Part shown: positions 16,858-24,663 of the stretch, in pieces
Layout of the letters: every line of letters starts with the position of its first letter
Position numbering within the stretch: the stretch's first letter is position 1
Source: Mariniblastus sp.
GTDB lineage: Bacteria > Planctomycetota > Planctomycetia > Pirellulales > Pirellulaceae
Direction: 5' to 3'
Assembly: GCA_023300235.1 (NCBI GenBank)
Contig: JALZWN010000116.1
Location: 1-38,477, forward strand
DNA: 38,477 nucleotides
Program-made: the position numbers and the translations under genes
Notes under the pieces: model-generated
Told to the model about the DNA's origin: nothing
Database searches by the model: none
What the model saw: only the letters and a program-made list of their open reading frames with translations

Positions 16858-18003
16858 TTATGACGGGTCGTAATCAAAAATTCGATACGTCTTTTCGAGT
16901 TTCGTGCCGCCACGTTCAAGCGTTCCTCGTGACAACTTGTTGGACTCCAGCACCCAGCTAAACTCGACATTCTCGATGCCCCAAGCCTTGACACTTGGCA
17001 CGAGCCGTTCTAACAGGACCAACCCTAACCCCCAACGCTGGTATTGTGGCACCACGTTGGTGCTGACCATGCGGATATCGCGGATTTTTCGCTTGCCCAA
17101 AAGTAAACTCAAAAAACCAAACGGGAATAGCTTACCAGAGATTTTTTTGATGATTGGGTTGTAGTCCAGCAAAGCAAACACACAAGCCACCGGTTCGCCA
17201 TCGATTTCGGCGATGGTCGTCAGCTCGGGGGCCATCAGCATTTTCAGCCCTTTGGCAGTTTCCTTCATCTCCGCCTCGGTCATCGGCGTAAAACCCCACT
17301 GCCCCGGCAACGCCGAATTGTAGATCCGTAAAAAATGCTCCACGTCGCGAGTGAAATTCTTTTTGTCGATCGGTCGCGTGGTGACATTGAAACGACGCTT
17401 GGATTCGTCAGCTACGAACTGGAGTTTTGGGTCAAGCGACTCCAACATGTCGATGTGCCCCGTAAAGGCGTACATGTCTTGAGATTTTTTGAAGCCGTTT
17501 TCGAGAATCAATTTTTCATAGTAAGGCTTGTTGTACGTCATCATAAACTTTGGCTTGCTATCAAAGCCGTCGACCAGCAAACCCCACGTATGATTTTGGG
17601 ACGGATTGGCCGGCCCGCGTAGTTGCGAAATGTTTCTGGTCGCAAACCATGCCTTGGCTTGATCGAACAAAGCAGCCGCCACCGCCGAGTCATCGATCGT
17701 TTCAAAAAAGCCGAACATCCCTCGTTCTTCTTTATGGAACTCGTTGTGCTTACCATCGACGATCGCGCCGATCCGCCCGACCACTTTGCCGGAACGATAC
17801 GCAAGAAAGCACTGGATCTCAGAATTGGCATACTGATAAAATGGATGCGGCTTGAAGTTCAGCAGCTCCCTTTCGGTCATCCGCAACGTCGGCACCCAAT
17901 GCGGATCGTCAGCGTACAGATCGTACGGAAAACGCATGAAAGTCTTTTGGTCGCGGCCGGAGTTTACGGCTCGAACTTCAATATTTGAATTGCCTGTCGC
18001 CAT
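16858..18003 (-). CDS. YghO-type GNAT-fold N-acyltransferase
   Basis: A 381-residue protein of the YghO-like acyl-CoA N-acyltransferase family. The N-terminal block FMRFPYDLYADDPHWVPTLR, then GRIGAIVDGKHNEFH, GMFGFFETIDD, LRGPANPSQNHTWGLLVDGF and the C-terminal acetyltransferase-like segment MVSTNVVPQYQRWGLGLVLLER show this. From memory, a protein of this family is the bacterial ceramide synthase (bCerS) of Caulobacter, which acylates the amine of a sphingoid base; that would be a substrate guess here. The divergent neighbour is an NAD-dependent reductase, which fits a lipid role. Start ATG 18003 gives MATGNSNIEVR; the ribosome-binding site is weak. Confidence 0.8.
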   Translation of the reverse strand: MATGNSNIEVRAVNSGRDQKTFMRFPYDLYADDPHWVPTLRMTERELLNFKPHPFYQYANSEIQCFLAYRSGKVVGRIGAIVDGKHNEFHKEERGMFGFFETIDDSAVAAALFDQAKAWFATRNISQLRGPANPSQNHTWGLLVDGFDSKPKFMMTYNKPYYEKLILENGFKKSQDMYAFTGHIDMLESLDPKLQFVADESKRRFNVTTRPIDKKNFTRDVEHFLRIYNSALPGQWGFTPMTEAEMKETAKGLKMLMAPELTTIAEIDGEPVACVFALLDYNPIIKKISGKLFPFGFLSLLLGKRKIRDIRMVSTNVVPQYQRWGLGLVLLERLVPSVKAWGIENVEFSWVLESNKLSRGTLERGGTKLEKTYRIFDYDPS

Positions 18004-18246
18004 CGATTCGATCTATCAAGTAAGTATTTGCGTCAGAGATCCGCTTGCCCTGCCGCTGTTTTGCGACAAAGAAAAATGGTATCTTTAAGGTTCGGAATTT
18101 GAGCCGATGAAGGTTTCTCTAGGCTCAAAAAACTCGAAGCACTACAATTTAAGGCGTGATTGAATGATTCGACAGTATCCGTCGGCCGCAATCCTGTCGC
18201 TGATCCACGTTTATTCGGAAAAACCAACCCAGATTCTATAGATTCC

Positions 18247-19230
18247 ATGCGAGTACTTGTCACCGGGGCCACAGGTTTTTTAGGCAACAATCTGTGCAGA
18301 ACGCTAATCCAACAAGGCCACCAACCCGTGGCAGCCGTGCGATCGGTGTCCGACATGCGGTCGCTCGACGGACTGGCCGTCGAGACCGTGACGCTGGATT
18401 TCGAATCCGCTAGCGATATTTCGGTGGCGGTGGAGTCCGTCGATGCAATCGTTCATGCCGCAGCAATGATCCACCTTGGCTGGACCAAACTCGACGCTTG
18501 CCGCAAAGTCAACGTCGAAACCACCATTCGCATCGCAAAGATCGCTCGTCGTAAAAACATACGCATGATCTTCGTTAGCAGCGTCGACGCACTCGGCATG
18601 GCGTCGCCAGAAAACATCGGCACCGAAGATCGACTCGACCCGCCTCACCCACCCAACAACTACGTCGTCACCAAACGCGAATCCGAAACCGCGTTTCTGC
18701 TAGAAGTCGCCGATGGACTCGATGGCGTCATCGTTAACCCTGGGTTCTTGATCGGACCTCACGATTGGAAGCCTTCGTCCGGTGAGATGATGCTGTTGAT
18801 CTACAACAACTTTATCTTCTTCGTACCCGGTGGCGGATGCTCGGTGGTGGACGTCCGAGACGTTGCAGCCGGAATCGTTTCAGCGATTGAAAACGGCCAA
18901 GCCGGTCAACGGTATATTTTGGCCGGTGAAAACATGTCGTACTATGAACTCTGGGATCGAATGGCAAAAGCCATGAAGTGCGGCGGCCCAAAACGGAAGC
19001 TCCGCGACCCGTTTGCAAAAGTAATCGGCGGCGTGTGCGACTTATGGGGCAAGGTTACCGGAAAAGAAGCTGAAGTAAACTCCGCCATGATGCAAATGGG
19101 GCAAATCCACCATTACTACTCTAGCGATAAAGCGATCGCAGAACTGGGCTACAAAATCAACAACGTCGACGACGCCATCGCGGACGCGTTTGACTGGTTC
19201 GTGGCCAACGAGTATGTGAAGACAAAGTAG
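18247..19230 (+). CDS. NAD-dependent epimerase/reductase (extended SDR)
   Basis: A 327-residue Rossmann-fold oxidoreductase of the extended short-chain dehydrogenase type. MRVLVTGATGFLGNNLCR is the nucleotide-binding start, VDAIVHAAAMIHLG follows, then VSSVDALGM with a catalytic serine. The Y-x-x-x-K pair lies in NNYVVTKRESE. VNPGFLIGPHDWKPSSGEMM resembles 3-beta-HSD, dihydroflavonol reductase and HpnA-like enzymes. An in-frame TTG start at 18160 would add 29 non-conserved residues, so ATG 18247 was chosen. It is divergent from the YghO-like acyltransferase, with a shared 243-base promoter region. A role as a ceramide-type reductase (CerR-like) is possible but not shown. Confidence 0.85.
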   Translation: MRVLVTGATGFLGNNLCRTLIQQGHQPVAAVRSVSDMRSLDGLAVETVTLDFESASDISVAVESVDAIVHAAAMIHLGWTKLDACRKVNVETTIRIAKIARRKNIRMIFVSSVDALGMASPENIGTEDRLDPPHPPNNYVVTKRESETAFLLEVADGLDGVIVNPGFLIGPHDWKPSSGEMMLLIYNNFIFFVPGGGCSVVDVRDVAAGIVSAIENGQAGQRYILAGENMSYYELWDRMAKAMKCGGPKRKLRDPFAKVIGGVCDLWGKVTGKEAEVNSAMMQMGQIHHYYSSDKAIAELGYKINNVDDAIADAFDWFVANEYVKTK

Positions 19231-19274
19231 AACGTTGGCTGGTCTGACCAAACGTAGATTATCGCCTTTTACCG

Positions 19275-19310
19275 CCTGAAAGACTGCTTGAAAGACTCCC
19301 TGAAAGAACG
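19275..19310. repeat. 12-bp tandem repeat, three copies
   Basis: CCTGAAAGACTG, CTTGAAAGACTC and CCTGAAAGAACG follow one another 44 bases after the reductase stop, and CTCTTTCAAC then gives a partial inverted match. Non-coding; function unknown. Confidence 0.65.
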
Positions 19311-19390
19311 CTCTTTCAACGACCGGCTGTCACTGGAGGCCTTGCTAACGACAGCAAACCACTAACCGCCAGCAATCAGATTCTTGCAAA

Positions 19391-19690
19391 CAAAAAAACA
19401 GGCGAGCGACATCCAGTCGCTCGCCTGCATGACTCATCTCTCAATGAATCGTGTTTGTCATTTGAACATCTTGCTCAAAATTTCGGTAAGCAAATCTCAT
19501 CCTGTGACCAGGTATGAGGTTGCACCTACCGAACGACAAACGGAGGACGTTTTGATCGAGCCCGCATTCATCTGACCAACGCACCTGTCGTCGACAAAAT
19601 CGGGCTCCGTGTTTTCATGGCATCTTAGTCAGTCGACTTTAATCCTCTTGAGGTTTCTGCAGCAGCGACGCATCTTTCGGGCGTTTCCCT
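19391..19690 (-). ncRNA. Candidate structured RNA or long structured 3' leader-out of mraZ
   Basis: About 270 bases between the mraZ stop and a strong minus-strand terminator hold no gene but much pairing. A long imperfect hairpin spans 19482-19532: TTCGGTA with TACCGAA, GCAA with TTGC, CTCAT with ATGAG, CCTG with CAGG around loop GTCA. It is enclosed by GTTTGTC (19453-19459) with GACAAAC (19535-19541). GAGCCCG (19558-19564) pairs with CGGGCTC (19601-19607). No known RNA class was recognised: the tmRNA, RNase P, SRP and 6S hallmarks I know are not evident. The 5' end is a guess. Confidence 0.45.
19392..19427 (-). terminator. Very strong terminator closing the mraZ/structured RNA transcript
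   Basis: A perfect 12-bp stem (CAGGCGAGCGAC / GTCGCTCGCCTG, loop of five) is followed on the minus strand by seven T residues. The plus strand has no T run after the stem, so the direction is clear. Confidence 0.92.
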
Positions 19691-19698
19691 GCCAACAG

Positions 19699-20175
19699 TT
19701 ATTTTGTTGTGCCACCCGACGCCGAGGCTTCGCTCGGTTCAAGCGGGCTGAAAGTCTGGTTGACCAGCCCGTCGAATGAATCGCTATTTTGGGCCAAGTA
19801 AGCCTCCCAAGCCGTCAAGTTCCAGATCTCCCAGTTAAAACCAACGCCAACCAAAACAATTTCCTTCTCCAAACCAGCCCAAACAGCCGATTCTTTTGGA
19901 ATCCGAATTCGATTCTGCTTGTCGAACTCACAGAACGACGCCCGCGCGTAAAATAGCCGCCCGAACGAGCGAACATTTTGGTTGCTGGTCTTGGTTTGCT
20001 GAGTCCGATTAGCCAACTCCTGCAATGACTCGTCCGTATGCAACTCAAGACACCGATCGGTGCCAGGCGTTAAATACAATCCGACTTCCTCAACCAACGA
20101 ACTCCGAAGTCGCTTGGGCATTAAAACCCGCAACTTTTCGTCGAGCGTTCGATGGTAAGTACCGGTGTAGATCAA
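19699..20175 (-). CDS. mraZ: Transcriptional regulator MraZ
   Basis: MraZ is a ring-forming DNA-binding protein with two SpoVT/AbrB-like halves that represses its own promoter. The product is 158 residues: MIYTGTYHRTLDEKLRVLMPKRLR, LYLTPGTDRCLELH (34-46), then FYARASFCEFDKQNRIRIPKE (second DNA-contact motif, about 75-95), and IVLVGVGFNWEIW. The start is a TTG at 20175, chosen because translation there gives the family start and AAAGG lies six bases before it; an upstream TTG (20211) would add unrelated residues. In most bacteria mraZ leads the dcw division cluster with rsmH, but here it stands alone and is followed by a terminator. The usual conserved G in DEKGR is L15. Confidence 0.9.
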   Translation of the reverse strand: MIYTGTYHRTLDEKLRVLMPKRLRSSLVEEVGLYLTPGTDRCLELHTDESLQELANRTQQTKTSNQNVRSFGRLFYARASFCEFDKQNRIRIPKESAVWAGLEKEIVLVGVGFNWEIWNLTAWEAYLAQNSDSFDGLVNQTFSPLEPSEASASGGTTK

Positions 20176-20257
20176 AGCGAACCTTTTGGAGCTGGAACTA
20201 AAAAACTGCAATTGTGCTAACTTGAAAGGGCTGCGACAAATGGGCAGCCAAAAAGCC

Positions 20258-20292
20258 TCCCATCAGTCACCACTTCTTCCCACAACAACCCA
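20258..20292 (-). promoter_or_regulatory. MraZ operator: four TGGGN-type boxes at 10-bp period
   Basis: On the minus strand TGGGT, TGGGA, TGGTG and TGGGA follow one another, each separated by exactly five bases. TGGGN repeats with 5-bp spacers are the known MraZ binding site in E. coli and Mycoplasma. The array lies between the likely -10 element and the mraZ start, so binding would block mraZ transcription. Confidence 0.85.
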
Positions 20293-20320
20293 AAGATAAT
20301 ACATTTACCTCACGGGTCAA
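20293..20320 (-). promoter_or_regulatory. mraZ: Likely mraZ promoter
   Basis: TTGACC (20315-20320) is a good -35. Sixteen bases further TATCTT (20293-20298) could be the -10; TATTAT overlapping it is closer to consensus but only 13 bases away. The MraZ boxes begin one base past the -10. Confidence 0.6.
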
Positions 20321-20451
20321 CAGAACCGACTTTTGTCGTTAGACTCCGCAAATCACGGGCGAACCCGCTTTTCAGCACCGTTTTTACGGGGTTTTTGACG
20401 GCTCGCATTTTTGACATTTTTAGAAGTTTTTGTGCAAGCAAACCAACATTC

Positions 20452-21525
20452 ATGACCACTGAGACACCATCGCCGAACTTACTACTGGCGGACCATTACG
20501 ACTTTGACCTCCCCAAAGAGCTGATTGCGCAGAATCCGCTGCCCAACCGCGAAGATGCTCGTTTGATGCACATCAACCGCAAGCAGCAAACAATCGACCA
20601 CCATCACATTCGCGATTTTGATCAGTTGCTCAACGAAGGCGATGTCTTGGTGCTCAACAACACTCGCGTGATCCCGGCTAAGTTAATCGGTTTTCGGACG
20701 ATGACCGGCGGACGTTGGCAAGGACTGTTCCTGGACGCCGATGAAAACGGCAACTGGCGGGTTCTGTGCAAAACCAGAGGCAAAGCCCAACCCGGCGAAA
20801 CCGTAACGCTGAACGATCGCAACGGCAACGAACAATTTCAGTTAACCTTGGTCGCCCGACTGGACGACGGATCTTGGGTGGTAAACCCAGATGCCGAGGG
20901 CACTTGGTTGGAACAATTAAAACGGGTCGGACAAGTCCCGCTGCCGAACTACATCCGTGGCGGCAACATGAAAGATTCGGATCTGAAAGACTATCAGACG
21001 ATCTTCGCCAAACACGTCGGCGCCGTCGCAGCACCGACAGCCGGTTTGCATTTGACCGAGCCATTGATTCGTCGGTTGATCGACCGCGGCGTGAAGATCG
21101 CTCAAGTCACTTTGCACGTCGGCATCGGAACGTTTCGTCCAGTCAAGGCAGAGAATCTAGAAGAGCACGACATGCACTTCGAACGCGGCAGCATCGACCA
21201 AAAATCAGTCGACACGATTGCACAAGCCAAAGCCGCGGGCGGTCGAGTGATCGCGGTTGGCACGACCAGCGTTCGGGTATTGGAAACCGCCGCTGCCGAT
21301 GGCGAACTAAAACCGTGGGAAGGCGAGACAAATTTGTTCATCAAACCCCCTTACCAATTCAAATCAGTCGACGGCATGCTGACAAACTTTCACCTACCCC
21401 GTAGCACCTTACTAGTCATGATTCGCACCTTCGGCGGCGATGAACTGATGGCCCGGGCTTATGCAGAAGCGTTGGACGAAAAGTACCGCTTCTACAGCTA
21501 CGGCGACGCCATGCTAATCGCTTAG
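20452..21525 (+). CDS. queA: S-adenosylmethionine:tRNA ribosyltransferase-isomerase
   Basis: QueA transfers and isomerises the ribosyl part of AdoMet onto 7-aminomethyl-deazaguanine in tRNA, giving epoxyqueuosine. The 357-residue length fits. Family signatures seen are YDFDLPKELIAQNPLPNRED, LNNTRVIPAKLIG, APTAGLHLTE, LHVGIGTFRPV, GTTSVRVLETAA and MLTNFHLPRSTLLVMIRTF. An ATG... frame opens 19 codons upstream, but ATG 20452 was chosen because the family begins shortly before DHYDFDLP. It diverges from mraZ. No other queuosine gene is in the window. Confidence 0.96.
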   Translation: MTTETPSPNLLLADHYDFDLPKELIAQNPLPNREDARLMHINRKQQTIDHHHIRDFDQLLNEGDVLVLNNTRVIPAKLIGFRTMTGGRWQGLFLDADENGNWRVLCKTRGKAQPGETVTLNDRNGNEQFQLTLVARLDDGSWVVNPDAEGTWLEQLKRVGQVPLPNYIRGGNMKDSDLKDYQTIFAKHVGAVAAPTAGLHLTEPLIRRLIDRGVKIAQVTLHVGIGTFRPVKAENLEEHDMHFERGSIDQKSVDTIAQAKAAGGRVIAVGTTSVRVLETAAADGELKPWEGETNLFIKPPYQFKSVDGMLTNFHLPRSTLLVMIRTFGGDELMARAYAEALDEKYRFYSYGDAMLIA

Positions 21526-21570
21526 TGCTCAGTATTAAATGAAGACCGCAATGGCGGGCCCACTCTGGCT

Positions 21571-21646
21571 TTAAAGGCCAAGGGCCTGGCAGTTTCTCTA
21601 GCCTAGCCGAAGGAACTGAAAGTTCCGCAGGGCTAGGTCAACTGCC
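21571..21646. repeat. Intergenic repeat family 2, copy 2, forming a nested stem
   Basis: Matches 10987-11050. Nested inverted repeats are visible: GGCAGTT (21588-21594) with AACTGCC (21640-21646), CCTAGCC (21602-21608) with GGCTAGG (21631-21637), and GGAACT with AGTTCC around GAA. It fills the gap between the convergent queA and the 21650 gene and may work as a bidirectional terminator. Confidence 0.75.
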
Positions 21647-21649
21647 GAC

Positions 21650-22429
21650 CTAGTCATCATCTGCGACCGGCGATTCAGCCGGCGCATCCAACATCGCCGC
21701 ATCATCCACTTGGTTTTCGACGATCGACAGAATACCGATCTTCTGCCAAATCTTGCTGGACAACCCTGTGGTCAATGTTTCAATCTCCGCCGCGGACGCC
21801 AACGCAACCCCGTCGTCGAACTCCTGCACGTAGACCGCAGCGATCTTCCCCAGCAAAGCCAACATCTCGCTGCAATAATCAAGATATCGATGCAACTCAA
21901 AACGGCTCATCTCCATCTTCGGAGACAGCGACGTGTTTCGATAACGCGCGATGTTGAGAATTCGGTGCGGGTCTTTGGTGAGCTGATGCATGTCGATCAC
22001 GTGTGCGAGCGAACGGATCTCGTGCAACGCCTCTAAAGCTCGTTTTCGTTTGTAACGAGTTTCGGTGGTCAATAAAAAGAAAATCGCCGCACCGATCAGC
22101 AACACATCGTTGATGCCCGCTTCCATCAATTGGATCAACTCCGAAAGCCCCAACGGCCCCATCGATTCGGCCGATGGGCTCAGCACCGCCCAAGTAAACG
22201 GGCCAACCGTCAACGCAATGATCGCCGCGACCACCAGCCAAGTGACCACTCGCAGCCAAACCACCGGTCGCCCGATCCAGACCGTTCGCGATTCCATATT
22301 CTTGGCAAGCGTCAAAACGTTCGAACAGACCTCGTTCAAACCAGCCTTCGGAAATCGCTCTTCAATCCGCTGATTCAACAACTCGATCGTGCTGACAATC
22401 CGTTTGGGCTCTAGAGTCGTCGAGGTCAT
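21650..22429 (-). CDS. Hypothetical membrane protein, two transmembrane segments
   Basis: I do not recognise this 259-residue protein. Two hydrophobic segments are seen (about residues 57-83, VWLRVVTWLVVAAIIALTV and on; and 109-126, DVLLIGAAIFFLLTT). A long helical cytosolic-type C-terminal part with RYKRKRALEALHEIRSLAHV and HQLTKDPHRILN follows. The end is acidic (AESPVADDD). It begins 74 bases after the DUF1559 gene on the same strand, so it may be the last gene of the pseudopilus cluster, though no sequence link supports a shared role. Confidence 0.7.
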   Translation of the reverse strand: MTSTTLEPKRIVSTIELLNQRIEERFPKAGLNEVCSNVLTLAKNMESRTVWIGRPVVWLRVVTWLVVAAIIALTVGPFTWAVLSPSAESMGPLGLSELIQLMEAGINDVLLIGAAIFFLLTTETRYKRKRALEALHEIRSLAHVIDMHQLTKDPHRILNIARYRNTSLSPKMEMSRFELHRYLDYCSEMLALLGKIAAVYVQEFDDGVALASAAEIETLTTGLSSKIWQKIGILSIVENQVDDAAMLDAPAESPVADDD

Positions 22430-22503
22430 AAGCTGGTCGCTGCTGTTTTTTAAAAACCGGGGAGGAGTACGAACCCATTCTACCTTACAACAGGATTTGA
22501 TCT

Positions 22504-23613
22504 CTAGTAACCAAAATCGCCCATCATTTCCAAATCAGCACGGTTGCCAAGGTTTTCGAATAACTCAACATCGACGCTCTCACTGATAAAAGTAACCGCC
22601 CCGCTGGCCAAACAAAAATTGGCTCCGCCCGGATGCAGACTGCCAAAACCACCATTCACTAACAACGGATTGGATGCTTTATCGTTAGCCTTTAGATCAT
22701 CCTCGTCCTCGTCCTCCATGTCGTCTTCATCATCATCTTCCAAGTCGCCTTCTTCCTCATCTGCGTCCTCAAGGTCGTCTTCGAAACCTTCCCCTTCGTC
22801 ATACATGTCATCTTCATAGCCCCCGAATTCATCTTCGTAATCGTCCACGCCAAAATCATCCGTACCGTAACCACCCGAGCTATAGCTTGCCCAATAGTCA
22901 ACCGCGTCACCGAATCCGCCGCCGGTGTTCCGCAACGTCGCTTTCGTACCCGACGCCCAACCGAGGCTATTGGCCATCGGGGTATACTCACCAACCATGA
23001 TCGTATTGGAACTCCCGTCCACGATGTCCGAAAACTTCGTCCGGCTATTGAGATAAAGCACTCCGTTGTTGTCGACGTCGATAGGCGCTTCGGTGCTGTT
23101 GTAGCAACCCGCGTAACAACTAATCCCCGCCGTCCGGGATTCGTTTACACCATCGACCGCGTTGCTGGGGCACGAATAAACTGCGATCGGTATTCTTCGC
23201 GCCGGCAAGTTCTTTTTTGCATAAGTTCCCAAGCTCTTATCGAACCGCGTCGCGATTCCCATTTGCTCGATATGCGGCAAGATTTCGACCAAAAAACTAA
23301 CATCCTTGCCAACTTCATCGTTGGTGATCGGCCCTGTTGGATTGGTAACGCCCGATGGAAATTCTTCCTGAGCAAATTCGTAGCTATGCAGTGCGATGCC
23401 GACCTGAGCTAGATTATTCATACAAGAAGTTCGCCGAGCCGCCTCGCGTACCGCCTGTACAGCGGGCAATAGCAAACCGATCAAAATCCCGATAATCGCA
23501 ATCACGACCAACAGCTCAACCAACGTGAACCCACGCCCCCGGCTCCAATCGCCGGCCACCCGCGACTTTACTTTGATCCTTAAAGCAGCATCTGTGTTGT
23601 TTGTTTTTCGCAT
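22504..23613 (-). CDS. DUF1559 prepilin-like protein with an acidic insert
   Basis: DUF1559 proteins are prepilin-like proteins expanded in planctomycetes. The 369-residue product has a class III (type IV pilin) leader ending RGRG, then FTLVELLVVIAIIGILIG and LPAVQAVREAARR. The usual C-terminal H-x9-DG box reads HPGGANFCLASG (327-338), so Asp is replaced by Ser337. Residues ~251-307 form an Asp/Glu/Gly/Tyr-rich block with very few basic residues, placed just before this box, where most relatives have none that I recall. A Shine-Dalgarno (AAGGA) precedes the ATG by nine bases. It is 94 bases downstream of the pseudopilin genes and probably belongs to their cluster. Confidence 0.9.
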   Translation of the reverse strand: MRKTNNTDAALRIKVKSRVAGDWSRGRGFTLVELLVVIAIIGILIGLLLPAVQAVREAARRTSCMNNLAQVGIALHSYEFAQEEFPSGVTNPTGPITNDEVGKDVSFLVEILPHIEQMGIATRFDKSLGTYAKKNLPARRIPIAVYSCPSNAVDGVNESRTAGISCYAGCYNSTEAPIDVDNNGVLYLNSRTKFSDIVDGSSNTIMVGEYTPMANSLGWASGTKATLRNTGGGFGDAVDYWASYSSGGYGTDDFGVDDYEDEFGGYEDDMYDEGEGFEDDLEDADEEEGDLEDDDEDDMEDEDEDDLKANDKASNPLLVNGGFGSLHPGGANFCLASGAVTFISESVDVELFENLGNRADLEMMGDFGY

Positions 23614-23707
23614 AGCTGATTGTCCTTAAAAATTTGATCGAAATTTCAATCGGTTCAAAATGGCTTGTGTCTAACGTCTAATCTTTGTTTCATCATCAAC
23701 GCGGCGA

Positions 23708-24094
23708 TCAATCCGGCACTTCAAAACTTGCTGACCGCTTCGCCACACTCGTCCCTGACGCACTGAATACCTTGGCCCGAACCTTCACCTGCTCGCCGAC
23801 TCCAGCAGGCACAACGCCCACCAAAACCTGTCCGAACTTTTCGAGTTTCGGTTTAACCTCATATTCATTCGCTTCGCTCGGTGGATCGGCAATCGATTTT
23901 CGAACCGCAGCATCCAAAACCCACCGCGTCTGTTCGAGCTGAAATTCGCTGCGGAGCTGGCGTCGTTGTTTCAAACTCGTTTGAAGCGAAACCATCACCA
24001 ACGCCACCGCAACCGAACAACAGGCCAGCACCAACACGATGGCGTATCCGCGACGACCACTGGACCTTCCAAAACGTTTCTTATTGCGTCTCAT
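23708..24094 (-). CDS. GspK/PilX-like minor pseudopilin
   Basis: A small 128-residue protein with a basic leader (MRRNKKRFGRSSGRRG) followed by a hydrophobic N-terminal helix (YAIVLVLACCSVAVALVMVS). The glutamate at position +5 of normal pilins is absent, as in GspK/PilX-type tip subunits. The rest is a short polar domain. Its ATG overlaps the TGA of the preceding gene (ATGA), so the two are translationally coupled. It is much shorter than true GspK, so the assignment is by position and N-terminus. Confidence 0.7.
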   Translation of the reverse strand: MRRNKKRFGRSSGRRGYAIVLVLACCSVAVALVMVSLQTSLKQRRQLRSEFQLEQTRWVLDAAVRKSIADPPSEANEYEVKPKLEKFGQVLVGVVPAGVGEQVKVRAKVFSASGTSVAKRSASFEVPD

Positions 24095-24663
24095 TCATCA
24101 CCTCCCGTTCCGATCCCTCGGCCAAACGTCACCGTCTGCCTCCAGCGATTGGCTTTCGCAGTGATCACCAACTCAACCTTCGCATCTGGCGCTTGCAACG
24201 TTTCAGGCACCGAATCATGCAACGGCGTCGGATATCGAAAAACCTTCAACGCCGCTCGATCCGTTCCCGCTTCGGCATCCCATTCAGCAAAGTACTCATC
24301 GCTCAACCGAAAATTGTTTCGCCCCACGACCTCGCCACCGACAGTCGAGGTCTTTTGGATCTGACCATCTTCGATTTCATAGACGATTTTTTGATTCTCA
24401 TGCCCAGTCAATTCGATTTGGTTCGAATCGGCATCAAAGTTTAGCGACTTGCAAGCACGGACATCGTCTTGAAACTCGTTTGAAAAATGATTGAGCACAA
24501 CATTGGTTTCGCGACGCTGCTGAAAACGTGATGACATTTTCATCGACTCATGAACCCACTTCGTCGCCGCAATCAACATCAACGGAAGCATGCCAATCAA
24601 AACGACCGCGTGAACCAGCGTGAAACCCGATCGATCGGAAATTCGTTTTCTTTGAAATCTCAT
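24091..24663 (-). CDS. Minor pseudopilin (GspJ-like), Glu5 replaced by His
   Basis: A 190-residue prepilin-like protein: leader MRFQRKRISDRSG, then FTLVHAVVLIGMLPLMLIAA. The canonical GFTLVE reads GFTLVH, so the +5 glutamate used in pilus assembly is missing. A polar domain of about 150 residues follows (QDDVRACKSLNFDADSNQ, EIEDGQIQKTSTVGG). ATG 24663 was chosen because GGAGG lies seven bases before it and the start overlaps the preceding stop (ATGA); the frame is open further upstream inside that gene. It ends with another ATGA overlap. GspJ-like by position and size only. Confidence 0.75.
   Translation of the reverse strand: MRFQRKRISDRSGFTLVHAVVLIGMLPLMLIAATKWVHESMKMSSRFQQRRETNVVLNHFSNEFQDDVRACKSLNFDADSNQIELTGHENQKIVYEIEDGQIQKTSTVGGEVVGRNNFRLSDEYFAEWDAEAGTDRAALKVFRYPTPLHDSVPETLQAPDAKVELVITAKANRWRQTVTFGRGIGTGGDE

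Noticed and set aside
19384..19575. Small open frame of 63 codons on the plus strand
   Set aside because: It runs through the terminator hairpin and the structured RNA region and has no start signal.
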